A stretch of 64,000 nt of DNA from Paenibacillus rhizovicinus (GCF_010365285.1 NZ_CP048286.1:3402001-3466000); one strand, 5' to 3'; numbered from the stretch's first letter, positions 1-7,271 are shown. Notes: generated from the letters alone by a model not told the origin. Numbers and translations are program-made.

Positions 1-136
1 CCGGAATCGGCCCCGGAGGCCTGCGGCGCGAGTCCCGCTTGAACTGGTCCCGAAGCATACCGGCTAACGACCCCAGGCTCATGCCCATGGAGGTCGGCAC
101 TAAATTCTCGTACTTCTGTTTGCGTGTGGATGACAA
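1..136 (-). CDS. possible 5' end of a leftward gene, cut by window edge
   Basis: An open frame on the minus strand runs off the left edge. The product would be basic and unrecognised. A possible TTG start lies at 136 with an AGGGG about ten bases before it; the first ATG in frame is at 88. The main support is a good sigma-A-like promoter just upstream on the same strand (TTGACT, 18 bp, TATACT, at 209 to 180). In-frame stop codons close the frame upstream of the promoter. Without the rest of the gene no function can be given, and the frame could be chance. Confidence 0.3.
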   Translation of the reverse strand, partial: MSSTRKQKYENLVPTSMGMSLGSLAGMLRDQFKRDSRRRPPGPIP

Positions 137-179
137 GCCGTTCAATCCCCTATCTGCCCTAGCGAGTCTAATGAAAGCA

Positions 180-209
180 AGTATAGATGAGCCGGTTCCA
201 GGAAGTCAA
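180..209 (-). promoter_or_regulatory. sigma-A-like promoter reading left
   Basis: On the minus strand TTGACT (209-204) is followed after 18 bp by TATACT (185-180). It would drive the partial leftward gene at the window edge and is divergent from the exoA promoter. Confidence 0.45.
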
Positions 210-293
210 TTTGCGATCGGCCGTGAGCAGCCGGGGCGCTTCCATGCGTCCGAAAAGCCCGTGCGGCCTTGCTCCTGCCCGATGCCGGACAAG

Positions 294-323
294 TTGACAC
301 CTCCCCCGAATCCCGGGTACAGT
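294..323 (+). promoter_or_regulatory. sigma-A-like promoter of exoA
   Basis: TTGACA at 294-299, 18 bp spacer, TACAGT at 318-323. It ends 32 bases before the exoA start, which leaves a short leader with the GAGGAG ribosome binding site at 341-346. Confidence 0.6.
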
Positions 324-355
324 AAACCCAACATGGCATAGAGGAGCTGTACGGA

Positions 356-1111
356 ATGAAACTGGTTTCTTGGAACGTCAACGGGCTGCGCGCCTGCGTG
401 ACCAAAGGGTTTATGGATTATTTCGCATCCGTGGACGCGGATATTTTCTGCGTGCAGGAAACGAAGCTGCAGGAGGGACAAATCCAGCTGGACCACGGGG
501 ATGCCTATAAGCCGTATTGGAATTACGCGGAGAAGAAAGGCTATTCCGGCACGGCGGTGTTCACGAAAGTCGAGCCGCTCTCCGTCCGCTACGGCATCGA
601 GGAAGATTACGAGCCCGAGGGCCGGACGCTGACGCTGGAATTCGAATCCTTCTATCTCGTCAACGTCTACACGCCGAATGCCAAGCGCGACCTGGCGCGG
701 CTGGGCTATCGCCTGGAATGGGAAGACCGCTTCCGGAACTACCTGCTGGAGCTCGATGCGAAGAAGCCCGTCATCGTCTGCGGAGACTTGAACGTGGCCC
801 ACGAGGAGATCGATCTGAAGCATCCGAAGCCGAACATGGGCAACTCCGGATTCACGCTGGAAGAACGCGGCAAAATGACCGCATTGCTGGAGTCGGGCTT
901 CGTCGATTCCTTCCGTCATCTCTACCCCGACCGCGGCGACGTGTACTCCTGGTGGTCCTACATGGCGAAGGTGCGGGAACGGAACGTGGGGTGGCGGATC
1001 GACTACTTCCTCCTTTCCGCGAGGCTCGCGCCCGCGATCATCGATGCGGAAATCCACTGCGAAGTGATGGGCAGCGACCACTGCCCGGTCGTGCTGGAGC
1101 TTGAGCTTTAA
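356..1111 (+). CDS. exoA: exodeoxyribonuclease III (AP endonuclease family)
   Basis: This is a DNA repair nuclease of the exonuclease III family, which cuts at abasic sites and removes 3' blocking groups in the cytoplasm. At 251 aa it has the usual family length. It opens with the typical metal-binding strand MKLVSWNVNGLRA, followed by the QETKLQ motif with the catalytic Glu, the GDLNVAHEEIDL motif, and a C-terminal GSDHCPVV that carries the active-site Asp-His. The ATG is 9 bases after GAGGAG (341-346). It has its own promoter and is followed by a strong bidirectional hairpin, so it is probably monocistronic. Identification is firm. Confidence 0.96.
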   Translation: MKLVSWNVNGLRACVTKGFMDYFASVDADIFCVQETKLQEGQIQLDHGDAYKPYWNYAEKKGYSGTAVFTKVEPLSVRYGIEEDYEPEGRTLTLEFESFYLVNVYTPNAKRDLARLGYRLEWEDRFRNYLLELDAKKPVIVCGDLNVAHEEIDLKHPKPNMGNSGFTLEERGKMTALLESGFVDSFRHLYPDRGDVYSWWSYMAKVRERNVGWRIDYFLLSARLAPAIIDAEIHCEVMGSDHCPVVLELEL

Positions 1112-1120
1112 GGAATCGGC

Positions 1121-1140
1121 TGCACTTCACTCTCGAAATG
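1121..1140. repeat. short element similar to two copies near 63.5 kb
   Basis: TGCACTTCACTCTCGAAATG follows the exoA stop codon. It resembles two copies at 63455-63477 and 63506-63529, which share the core CACTT-N5-7-CTCGAAAT. Its role is unknown; it may be a dispersed intergenic repeat of this genome. Confidence 0.3.
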
Positions 1141-1143
1141 ATT

Positions 1144-1193
1144 AAGGCCTGCCGGCGGCTTGCGGAGAAACTCCGCAGCCCGGCAGGCCTTTC
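1144..1193. terminator. bidirectional terminator between exoA and the HD gene
   Basis: Long hairpin between convergent genes: outer arms AAGGCCTGCCGG and CCGGCAGGCCTT, inner arms GCGGAG and CTCCGC around AAA, followed by TTTCT. Confidence 0.85.
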
Positions 1194-1206
1194 TGCGCTT
1201 GCGCGC

Positions 1207-1869
1207 CTAGCTTCCCATCCCGTTCCACTCTTGCATGAACCGATCCACATAGCCGGCCATATAAGCATGCCGTTCTTCGGCGATTGCCTTCGCCGAAGCC
1301 GTGTTGATGCGGTCCTTCAGCTTGAGCAGCTTCTCGTGAAAATGATTGATCGCCGTGCTTTTCCCGTTCCGGTACTCGTCCGCGGTCATCGCATCGCGAG
1401 GCTTCAGTTCCGGATCGTAGATCGGATCGCCTTTCCAGCCGGCATAGAGGAACGCTCTGGCAATCGCGATCGCGCCGATCGCGTCAAGCCGGTCGGCATC
1501 CTGCACGACTTGCCCTTCCAGCGACCGCATAGGCGGATTGGCTCCGCCGTTGAAGGACATATTCGCGATGATGTCGATGACATGCGCGCGATCCTGCTCT
1601 TCCATGGGCTGAGCGTCCAGCCAATCCCGGACCTTGCGCAGCCCGCTTTCCTTGGAATCGTTCAGCTTCTCGTCCGCCACGTCGTGCAGCAGCGCCGCAA
1701 GGGAACAGATAAACGCGTCCGCCCCTTCCCGCTCGGCCAAATGCCGCGCCATTCGAACGACGCGGTGAATATGCCACCAATCATGGCCGGTGACGTCCCC
1801 GCCCAGCTCTTCGCGGGCAAACTCCTCCGCGGCCGCGAGGACCGAATCGGTTGCCGTTGTCCTTGTCAT
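1207..1869 (-). CDS. HD-domain phosphohydrolase (YpgQ/YedJ type)
   Basis: A 220-aa HD-superfamily protein, probably a metal-dependent phosphohydrolase acting on nucleotides (YpgQ-like), although the substrate cannot be read from sequence. Visible metal ligands are the early HDWWHIHRV motif, the HD pair in LLHDVADEKL and the later QDADRLDAIG segment with the conserved Asp, in the order typical of the YpgQ/YedJ branch. I start it at ATG 1869 (MTRTTATDS) because a longer reading would overlap the upstream CYTH gene. It lies 23 bases after that gene on the same strand and is likely co-transcribed with it. The family is clear, the exact activity is not. Confidence 0.85.
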   Translation of the reverse strand: MTRTTATDSVLAAAEEFAREELGGDVTGHDWWHIHRVVRMARHLAEREGADAFICSLAALLHDVADEKLNDSKESGLRKVRDWLDAQPMEEQDRAHVIDIIANMSFNGGANPPMRSLEGQVVQDADRLDAIGAIAIARAFLYAGWKGDPIYDPELKPRDAMTADEYRNGKSTAINHFHEKLLKLKDRINTASAKAIAEERHAYMAGYVDRFMQEWNGMGS

Positions 1870-1892
1870 TCCGAGTATGACCGTCCTTTCCC

Positions 1893-2393
1893 TTACAGGC
1901 CGCGGCTCTGGAGATCCCGCCACACCTTCTTGTTGCTGTACTGCCGCTCGGAGCTGATGTCGCTGCCGAACCATTCCGGAGCCGTAAACGCATGCGCCTC
2001 CTCGATGGAGTCGAACTCCACTTCCAGCACCGTCAATTGAATCTGATCATAGCAGTCGATCTCCACCACGCGCTCGCCCCACTGCGCCGTGATGCGGTCC
2101 TTCGTCAACGGGACGAGTCCTCTGACGGCCGTCAGCTGTTCATAGATGCCGGCCGTAATCTCGTACTCGATCTCTTCCCGGGACAGTCCATTGCCTGCCT
2201 TGAACGTATGCGTGTAGTGCGCGTCGCCCGTCGATGCGTCCACAAGCCGCCGCACGCGCACCTCCTGATTCTCGTCCAGCGCAAGATACGTCTGCTCGAT
2301 TCTTCGCTTCGACAGCACCGTCAGCACGCCTTCCTTAATCAAGCTGTACGGATCGCCAGACAACAGAAATTTCCGTTCGATTTCCAACGCCAT
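1893..2393 (-). CDS. CYTH-domain protein (triphosphate-binding tunnel fold)
   Basis: A 166-aa protein of the CYTH family, whose members bind or hydrolyse triphosphates (adenylate cyclase class IV, thiamine triphosphatase, inorganic triphosphatase). The N-terminus MALEIERKFLL carries the family signature ExExK. Basic and acidic strand residues follow, such as EVRVRRL and REEIEYEI. The ATG at 2393 is 9 bases from AAGGAG; starting there places the signature at residue 4, as usual. It is the first gene of a likely two-gene unit with the HD phosphohydrolase. In firmicutes such stand-alone proteins are poorly characterised, so I do not name a substrate. Confidence 0.9.
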   Translation of the reverse strand: MALEIERKFLLSGDPYSLIKEGVLTVLSKRRIEQTYLALDENQEVRVRRLVDASTGDAHYTHTFKAGNGLSREEIEYEITAGIYEQLTAVRGLVPLTKDRITAQWGERVVEIDCYDQIQLTVLEVEFDSIEEAHAFTAPEWFGSDISSERQYSNKKVWRDLQSRGL

Positions 2394-2427
2394 GAAATGC
2401 AACTCCTTGTCCAAACTGAATGTGCTC

Positions 2428-2433
2428 ATTATA
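2428..2433 (-). promoter_or_regulatory. candidate -10 box of the CYTH-HD unit
   Basis: A perfect TATAAT on the minus strand 35 bases upstream of the CYTH start. No good -35 box is seen 17 bp upstream (TTCTGC at best). Confidence 0.35.
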
Positions 2434-2571
2434 CCACCTCGGCAGCGAAGGCAGAAAGCGCGATAGCCGCCTCCTTACTCTCGTGGGTTACAGCAGCTTT
2501 TTCCTGCTTCATAAGGGAATGGCATCCTGCATGTCGAAGTAAGTCTTTAGCATAATAAGGAGCGAAAGGAA

Positions 2572-3456
2572 GTGACGACCATGATCGAGATTACAACGAA
2601 ACTGGTACGCGGGTTAATCGACCGGCAATTTCCGCAATGGAGCCATCTGGCTGTGAAACCCGTCGAGAAAAGCGGCCATGATAACCGCACGTATCGTTTG
2701 GGTGACGAAATGACCGTCCGTCTGCCGAGTCACGAGAGCTACGCCTCGGCCGTGGAGAAAGAGACGGTCTGGCTTCCAATCTTCCAGCCTCGGCTTTCGC
2801 TGCCGATACCCGCTCCGATCGCTAAGGGCGAACCGACGGAAGACTACCCCCTCCCCTGGTCGGTCAACCTCTGGATTGAAGGCGATACGGTCACGCATGC
2901 CAATGTGCGCGATAGGAACGAATTTGCCGAGGATCTGGCGGCGTTTCTGCACGAGCTGCAGGCGATCGATGCAAGCGGCGGCGTGCCCGCAGGCGTTCAA
3001 AACTTCCACCGCGGGGGCAATCTTGCCGTGTACCACCGGGATACGCAGTCCGTCATCGAGAAACTGGCACGGGTTTACGACCAAAACCTGCTGATTGAAA
3101 TTTGGGAGCTTGCGCTCGCCTCGACCTACGATTCGGCTCCGCTTTGGCTGCATGGCGATGTTGCGGCAGGCAACTTGCTTGTCCGGAACGGGAAGCTATG
3201 CGGCGTCATCGACTTCGGCACGATGGGCGTAGGCGATCCCTCGAGCGATCTCGTGATGGCTTGGAATTTCTTCGATGACGCAAGCCGCCGCCGCTTCCTC
3301 GGCAGCATGAATGCCGGCGAGCATATGGTCAATCGCGCGCGCGGCTGGGCTTTGTGGAAGGCGCTGATCACCTACGATTGGAACGATAAAGGCTCGGAAT
3401 TGTCCAATTGGGGCAAACGCGTGCTTGATGTCATTGTCGAGGATTACAAAAGATAA
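2572..3456 (+). CDS. aminoglycoside phosphotransferase (APH) family kinase
   Basis: A 294-aa small-molecule kinase of the APH/choline kinase fold. The catalytic loop LWLHGDVAAGNLLV and the metal-binding GVIDFGTMGVGDPSSDL are intact, which suggests an active ATP-dependent phosphotransferase. The N-lobe shows the conserved SGHDNRTYRLGDEMTVRLPS segment. Similar proteins in firmicutes are usually annotated as aminoglycoside phosphotransferases, but resistance cannot be inferred. The GTG at 2572 lies 9 bases after AAGGAG (2557-2562); an ATG at 2581 is an alternative served by AAAGGA. It is divergent from the CYTH gene. Confidence 0.9.
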   Translation: MTTMIEITTKLVRGLIDRQFPQWSHLAVKPVEKSGHDNRTYRLGDEMTVRLPSHESYASAVEKETVWLPIFQPRLSLPIPAPIAKGEPTEDYPLPWSVNLWIEGDTVTHANVRDRNEFAEDLAAFLHELQAIDASGGVPAGVQNFHRGGNLAVYHRDTQSVIEKLARVYDQNLLIEIWELALASTYDSAPLWLHGDVAAGNLLVRNGKLCGVIDFGTMGVGDPSSDLVMAWNFFDDASRRRFLGSMNAGEHMVNRARGWALWKALITYDWNDKGSELSNWGKRVLDVIVEDYKR

Positions 3457-3596
3457 TAAAACGGCCTGAAGTCCGCTTCGCACGGTCTCGGCGCGCATGC
3501 GGCCGCTCTAAGACCCGCGTGGCTCTATCCGGTGACATGCACCCCTTTCCCCCGGCATATGCTATCTTGAATGCCACTGAAACGGAGGGAACCAGG

Positions 3597-4307
3597 ATGA
3601 ATAACAATGTCAACTACGCGGTATCGGTCGTTCAGCACTTTATCCCGTACGGCGCGGAGCTGGCAGTTCTGTCGCGGCACGGGAGCATGCCTGCCGTCTT
3701 GTTCGCGGATATCGATTATGACTACAACGTGGAGCTGATCGCGCTTTACCGCTATCAAGGCGAGCAAAATCTGATCGTGTTGAAGAACAGCGGTTCCAAC
3801 TGGCATATGTACGCGCATGCCAGCGGCAAAGGCGTCTACGTGGCCGACTTGGCGGCCGCTCCCGTCGCGAGAGCCGGACAGAACAGCATCTTGATCGGCT
3901 GGCAGCACGAAGACGGCGAAGTCGAGCTCGATATCCTGCAATGGACGGGGGCGGGCTTAGCGCGCATCGTACCGGACGGGATCTCGTACGATTGGCTGGA
4001 AATCGAGGATATGCCTGCCGCGAACGGACCCGACGGCAAATGCGAGCTCGCCCTCTGGCTGCAGGATTCGGAGCAATCGTACCGCATTGAGGCTTATCGC
4101 TGGGAAGAGAACAGCGGCCTGGTGCCGGCCGTTGACGCTTACCCGTACTATTTCAGCAAAGTGGCGTACTATTACGAGCAGCTGGCCCAGCAGCAGCCGG
4201 ATGTGCCGCTGTACCGCAGCGTGCTGGACGATGCGCTGCAGAGAGCAGGCGTCTCCGCCCCTGAAGCAAATGCGGATGCGGCTGTAGAGAGCAATGAAGA
4301 AGGGTGA
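3597..4307 (+). CDS. unknown protein with FG-GAP/VCBS-like strands
   Basis: A 236-aa protein I do not recognise. It has no signal peptide or membrane segment. The middle part is rich in short beta-strand motifs such as VLFADIDYDYNVELIALYR, which look like the Asp-rich loops of VCBS/FG-GAP repeats, with two or three further units (GQNSILIGWQHEDGEVELDIL, GKCELALWLQD). The C-terminal 60 residues are helical with tyrosines, ending in an acidic tail. The ATG at 3597 follows GGAGGG by 7 bases. The gene stands alone, with a perfect hairpin downstream. The function is unknown. Confidence 0.75.
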   Translation: MNNNVNYAVSVVQHFIPYGAELAVLSRHGSMPAVLFADIDYDYNVELIALYRYQGEQNLIVLKNSGSNWHMYAHASGKGVYVADLAAAPVARAGQNSILIGWQHEDGEVELDILQWTGAGLARIVPDGISYDWLEIEDMPAANGPDGKCELALWLQDSEQSYRIEAYRWEENSGLVPAVDAYPYYFSKVAYYYEQLAQQQPDVPLYRSVLDDALQRAGVSAPEANADAAVESNEEG

Positions 4308-4328
4308 AGTCAGCCGTAAACAAGAACA

Positions 4329-4377
4329 CCAAACAAACCGGGAGGTCCTCATGATGAGGACCTCCCGGTTTGTTTGG
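4329..4377. terminator. perfect 24-bp-arm hairpin, terminator
   Basis: Two identical inverted arms of 24 bp (CCAAACAAACCGGGAGGTCC onward) flank a single G. It sits between the unknown gene at 3597 and the phosphatase remnant on the other strand, and can serve both directions. The perfection over 24 bp is unusual for a terminator. Confidence 0.75.
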
Positions 4378-4406
4378 CTTGCTTGCGGATTAATTATGGA
4401 TAAGAC

Positions 4407-4625
4407 CTATTCCAAGTACATGGCTTTCAAGTTTGCGCGCTCTTCTTTCGTTACGCCGAGGCCTTTCTCGATGAAAGCGTCGATGGAGCCGTATTTCGCT
4501 TTCATTTCGTCCAGACCCGCTTGCAGGAATTCCTTTTGCACGCCCATCAGAGCCGTAATCGCCGCGATCAGGCCCGCATCCTGCGTTTGTTTCTTCAAGC
4601 CGTCGATCATGGCTTTGTTCGCCGG
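4407..4625 (-). pseudogene. 3' remnant of an IphP-type tyrosine/serine phosphatase gene
   Basis: Only about 70 C-terminal codons remain. The segment from NKAMIDGLKKQT to EERANLKAMYLE, with LDEMKAKYGSIDAFIEKGLG in the middle, matches the C-terminal helical part of IphP-like protein phosphatases, as recalled from family knowledge. The catalytic P-loop HCTAGKDRTG half is missing. At about 4625 the reading passes abruptly into repeat DNA (the translated MGSPLEKGDLGGLP belongs to the repeat, not the protein). The N-terminal half is not found on the far side, so this is a deletion/insertion relic rather than a simple interruption. It should not make an active phosphatase. Confidence 0.7.
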
Positions 4626-4690
4626 CAATCCCCCTAAATCCCCCTTCTCCAAGGGGGACCCCAAGGGCTCCGCCCTCTGGACACCCGGAA
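4626..4690. repeat. C/G-run palindromic repeat at the phosphatase break point
   Basis: The stretch AATCCCCCTAAATCCCCCTT...AAGGGGGACCCCAAGGG contains facing CCCCCTT and AAGGGGG arms and continues into GGCTCCGCCCTCTGGACACCCGG. Repeats of this look are common intergenic elements in several bacterial phyla. It marks the left end of the foreign segment that truncated the phosphatase gene. Confidence 0.5.
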
Positions 4691-4743
4691 TCGGACGAAC
4701 GTTGGCGTTACTGAGCAGCGCACCCGGGGTACGTCGTGGTTGG

Positions 4744-4896
4744 CTCGCTTTCGTCCCTGGCGGGACACGCTATACGTTTGGCGGTTGTGAGTTACCTGCT
4801 GTCCCTTGCGGGACCATTAGAACGTGTTGCGCCCAAGAGACGCATGGTGAGTTCATTCGTGCTGGGGTCGCTTTCGTCCCTGGCGGGACACGCTTT
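4744..4896. repeat. two copies of a CGTCCCTGGCGGGAC element
   Basis: TCGCTTTCGTCCCTGGCGGG followed by ACACGCT occurs at about 4745 and again at about 4868. Each copy contains the inverted pair GTCCC-TGGC-GGGAC. A degenerate third palindrome, GTCCCTTGCGGGAC, lies at about 4801. Long open frames here are by-products of the repeats. Confidence 0.5.
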
Positions 4897-4915
4897 ACTT
4901 TCGGTGCGGGGGTGG

Positions 4916-5060
4916 ATTGCCTGGGGGCGCTTTGCTTGCCGGCAATTTTGGGCCGCCAGGTTCTTGGCGGCGAAGTTGGTTTTATGTTAATTGCCTGGGT
5001 GCGCTGCGCTTGCCGGCAATTTTGGGCCGCCAGGTCTTCAGCGGCGAGGTTGGTTTATCG
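4916..5060. repeat. two tandem ~70-bp imperfect repeats, period 74 bp
   Basis: ATTGCCTGGG starts at 4916 and at 4990, and both copies continue with GCTTGCCGGCAATTTTGGGC and GGCGAGGTTGGTTTAT-like ends. Each carries a palindrome TTGCCGGCAA. Copy 1 also has GCCGCCA-GGTTCT-TGGCGGC, while in copy 2 this stem is partly decayed (GCCGC...GCGGC). They form the right part of the repeat mosaic next to the phosphatase remnant. Confidence 0.65.
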
Positions 5061-5069
5061 TGCAAACAT

Positions 5070-5121
5070 AAATAGGAGCTGTCTTGGCCGTCTCTATGAC
5101 GGGTCAAGGCAGCTCCTATTT
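5070..5121 (-). terminator. terminator of the ankyrin operon
   Basis: Arms AAATAGGAGCTG and CAGCTCCTATTT, extended by TCTTGG/TCAAGG, lie 22 bases after the stop of the downstream ankyrin gene. The A-rich outer arm gives a U-run on the minus strand. Confidence 0.75.
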
Positions 5122-5142
5122 GAATGCCCTACGGCTGGGCTG

Positions 5143-5535
5143 CTACTGTCCCTGCAGCAAAGCAACTACACCGGACGCTTCCTCGCCGCCTGCCTGCGCA
5201 TGCACGAATAACGGAATGCCATGCGGCCCGAGCGCGTTTTTCAATTCTGGCTGATCCGCGATCATCGCTTTGACGATCTCCAGCTTGCCGAGCATCGCCG
5301 CCGCGAATAGATCCATCCGCGCTCCGCGCTCCAGCAGGAACAAGGCGATATCTCTTCTTCCCATATGGGCCGCTGCGCCGAGCGCAGTTTCCCAATCGCC
5401 GCCGCCCCAGTCCCAAGCCGCATTCAGCAATCCCGGCTCCTGCTCCAGCAGCTGCTCGACGCGATTCAAGTCTCCGTGTGCATTGCCGACGAACTCTTTA
5501 ACCAAATCAGGTGCGATGCTTGGTTTGGACTCCAT
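5143..5535 (-). CDS. small ankyrin-repeat protein
   Basis: A 130-aa cytoplasmic protein made of about three ankyrin-type units. The clearest are ETALGAAAHMGRRDIALFLLERGA and DLFAAAMLGKLEIVKAMIADQP. The N-terminal helix LVKEFVGNAHGDLNRVEQLLEQEP is the usual capping unit. Ankyrin proteins bind other proteins, so no enzymatic role is expected. It follows the RHH-ankyrin gene by 25 bases on the same strand and shares its terminator, so the two proteins are probably made together. The start is ATG 5535, with GGGAG about ten bases upstream. Confidence 0.85.
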   Translation of the reverse strand: MESKPSIAPDLVKEFVGNAHGDLNRVEQLLEQEPGLLNAAWDWGGGDWETALGAAAHMGRRDIALFLLERGARMDLFAAAMLGKLEIVKAMIADQPELKNALGPHGIPLFVHAQAGGEEASGVVALLQGQ

Positions 5536-5560
5536 GTGCGTCTTCTCCCTTATCGATGGA

Positions 5561-6421
5561 TTAGGCTTGCAATAAAGCTGCCGTTTCTGGATGCTCCCGC
5601 ATCGCGGCGAGTTCGGCCGCCGTTCTTCCTTCGTCCGTCAGCGCAGCGCGGTCCGCGCCCGCTTCGAGCAGCAGCGGAATCATGGCGTTGCGGCCAAAAT
5701 ACGCCGCGACATGCAGTGCCGTGAAGCCCTGCCGCCATTTTCCCTGGCATACCGCATTAACGTCTGCGCCGTGGGCGATCAGCAGCTTGACGACCGAATC
5801 GTAATGGCCGGCGATTGCGGCATGAATTGCCATGTTATTTAGATTGCCGTCGCGGCTTCTTGCATTGACGTCCGCCCCTTGCCCGAGTAGATACTGCACC
5901 GTCTCTTCGCTGCCGAAATGCGCCGCGAGGCCGAGCAGCGTATAACCGTCGCTGCTGTAGCTGCCCAGCAGCTCGGGCGATTGTTCCAGCCATTCCGCGA
6001 CCCTTTGCGTGCCGCCGACGGCCGCAGCCTCGTAGATGGAGAGCTCCGCGCCGTGGTCGAGCAGCATTTCCTTAATTGCCGACGATCGGTAATAGGCGGC
6101 CATTAACACCGCGGTCTCGCCGTTGTCGTTGCGCGCATTCGCAAGCGAAGCGTCCTGGCCGAGCAGCGCGGACACCTTGTCCAGCTGGCCGCCCTTGACG
6201 GCTTCCACCATTTCGCTGCGCAGCTGTTTCACCTGGTCGGCCAGCGATCTCGCTTTGACCAGCAGCTCTTCCGACGCTCCAAGCCCGACGTTCAGCAGAT
6301 GCGTCACCGCCCGGGAACGGTTCGGCTCCAGCCCGGATTCCACGAGCAGGTCGACAGCCTCCAACGCGGCTTCGTCCAGCCGGATCGATAGGACCATGCT
6401 TTTCTTTCTCTTCGAGGGCAT
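5561..6421 (-). CDS. ribbon-helix-helix / ankyrin-repeat fusion, likely autoregulator
   Basis: A 286-aa fusion. Residues 8-48 look like a ribbon-helix-helix DNA-binding domain: the strand MVLSIRLDEAALEAVDLLVE, then a helix with the NRSRAVTHLLNVGL pattern typical of CopG/Arc-type repressors. A charged linker follows. From about residue 72 to the end come five or six ankyrin units, for example NGETAVLMAAYYRSSAIKEM, DGYTLLGLAAHFGSEETVQY and GFTALHVAAYFGRNAMIPLL. The architecture suggests a DNA-binding dimer whose activity is set by a protein bound to the ankyrin face. A TTGTAAT/ATTACAA palindrome 27 bases upstream of the start is a natural operator. The ATG at 6421 follows GGAG. Confidence 0.85.
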   Translation of the reverse strand: MPSKRKKSMVLSIRLDEAALEAVDLLVESGLEPNRSRAVTHLLNVGLGASEELLVKARSLADQVKQLRSEMVEAVKGGQLDKVSALLGQDASLANARNDNGETAVLMAAYYRSSAIKEMLLDHGAELSIYEAAAVGGTQRVAEWLEQSPELLGSYSSDGYTLLGLAAHFGSEETVQYLLGQGADVNARSRDGNLNNMAIHAAIAGHYDSVVKLLIAHGADVNAVCQGKWRQGFTALHVAAYFGRNAMIPLLLEAGADRAALTDEGRTAAELAAMREHPETAALLQA

Positions 6422-6446
6422 TCACGTTCTCCTGCCTGCACAATAG

Positions 6447-6474
6447 ATTGTAATTTATATTACAAAATTACAAT
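6447..6474. promoter_or_regulatory. palindromic operator upstream of the RHH-ankyrin gene
   Basis: TTGTAAT (6448-6454), ATTACAA (6459-6465) and a second ATTACAA (6467-6473) form a perfect 18-bp palindrome plus an extra direct half-site 8 bp on. Closely spaced short half-sites fit cooperative binding by RHH dimers. That the adjacent RHH-ankyrin protein binds it is inferred. Confidence 0.55.
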
Positions 6475-6547
6475 ACCACATACTCCCTCCTTTTTCCATA
6501 ACGAAATCTTGCTCGCAAACATACTTCCGGACATAGTCGCAAATCAA

Positions 6548-6591
6548 AGACCCGCAAGCGATGCCAACCTGGCATGTCCGCTTACGGGTCT
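6548..6591 (-). terminator. terminator of the universal stress protein gene
   Basis: AGACCCGCAAGCG...CGCTTACGGGTCT with an inner ATGCCA/TGGCAT stem, 62 bases after the stress protein stop; TTTG follows on the minus strand. Confidence 0.7.
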
Positions 6592-6652
6592 CTCTAATGG
6601 TTATATAGGTTTATAAATTCATAATGGCGTCTAGCCGACTTCAACTCTCAAC

Positions 6653-7084
6653 TCACTTCACGACGAGCAGCGGCAGCAGCGTATGTTGGAGCACGTAATG
6701 ACTGACGCTTCCCATGACGAATTCGCGAATCGCTCCGAGCCCCCGGCTGCCCACGACGATTAAATCGCATTGGTGCTGGTTGGCGTAGTTCACGATACTC
6801 TCTCCGGGGCTGCCTTCCATAAACTCCGTGCGTGCGTTCGGAAGCGATATGATTCTGAGTTCCGCCGCCGACAACAATTCGCGCGCCTGATCGAACTGCT
6901 CCTGCTGAACCGATACCGGCAAGGCCACGACCGAATCGGCGACGGCGACTGCGGCCACGCTATATACAAACAATACGGTCAGTTTAGCCTCCGGATTTTG
7001 CCGTACCATTTCAATTGCTTTGTCCAACGCCTTCATGGACGGACTTCCTCCGTCGTACGCAACAAGAATATTCGAGAAGCTCAT
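6653..7084 (-). CDS. universal stress protein (UspA family, ATP-binding type)
   Basis: A 143-aa single-domain UspA-fold protein. It starts with the family strand FSNILVAYDGG and ends with the nucleotide-binding motif GSRGLGAIREFVMGSVS (G-x2-G-x9-GS), so it should bind ATP. Such proteins are stress-responsive regulators or chaperone-like factors of the cytoplasm. The ATG follows AAGGAGGG by 7 bases, a strong site. The gene is single, divergent from the ltrA gene, and has its own terminator. Confidence 0.93.
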   Translation of the reverse strand: MSFSNILVAYDGGSPSMKALDKAIEMVRQNPEAKLTVLFVYSVAAVAVADSVVALPVSVQQEQFDQARELLSAAELRIISLPNARTEFMEGSPGESIVNYANQHQCDLIVVGSRGLGAIREFVMGSVSHYVLQHTLLPLLVVK

Positions 7085-7206
7085 TGCAATCCCTCCTTCG
7101 ATCGTTCTATGCTCTATTACCCGCCTTCAAAACGGCTTTAAACACTCCACTATCCGCACGAACGCCATAGCAGCGGCATTTTACCATGACTAGCCAAAGT
7201 TGCCCG

Positions 7207-7215
7207 TGATACAAT
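7207..7215 (+). promoter_or_regulatory. extended -10 promoter of ltrA
   Basis: TG at 7207-7208, one base, then TACAAT at 7210-7215: an extended -10 with no clear -35. It lies 57 bases before the ltrA start. Confidence 0.4.
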
Positions 7216-7271
7216 CAGGGAAAAACACGGCCCCATCAAGCCGTTGAATCATTAACGAGAAGGAGAGAAAT

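Noticed and set aside
39-341. A 100-codon frame before exoA
   Set aside because: No ribosome site, no family likeness, and it overlaps the exoA promoter.
4626-5060. Insertion sequence or CRISPR array in the repeat mosaic
   Set aside because: No transposase, no terminal inverted repeats with target duplication, and no regular spacers.
4294-5211. A 305-codon open frame on the plus strand across the hairpin and repeats
   Set aside because: It reads through a perfect terminator, the antisense of the phosphatase remnant and several repeats; its protein is repeat-derived.
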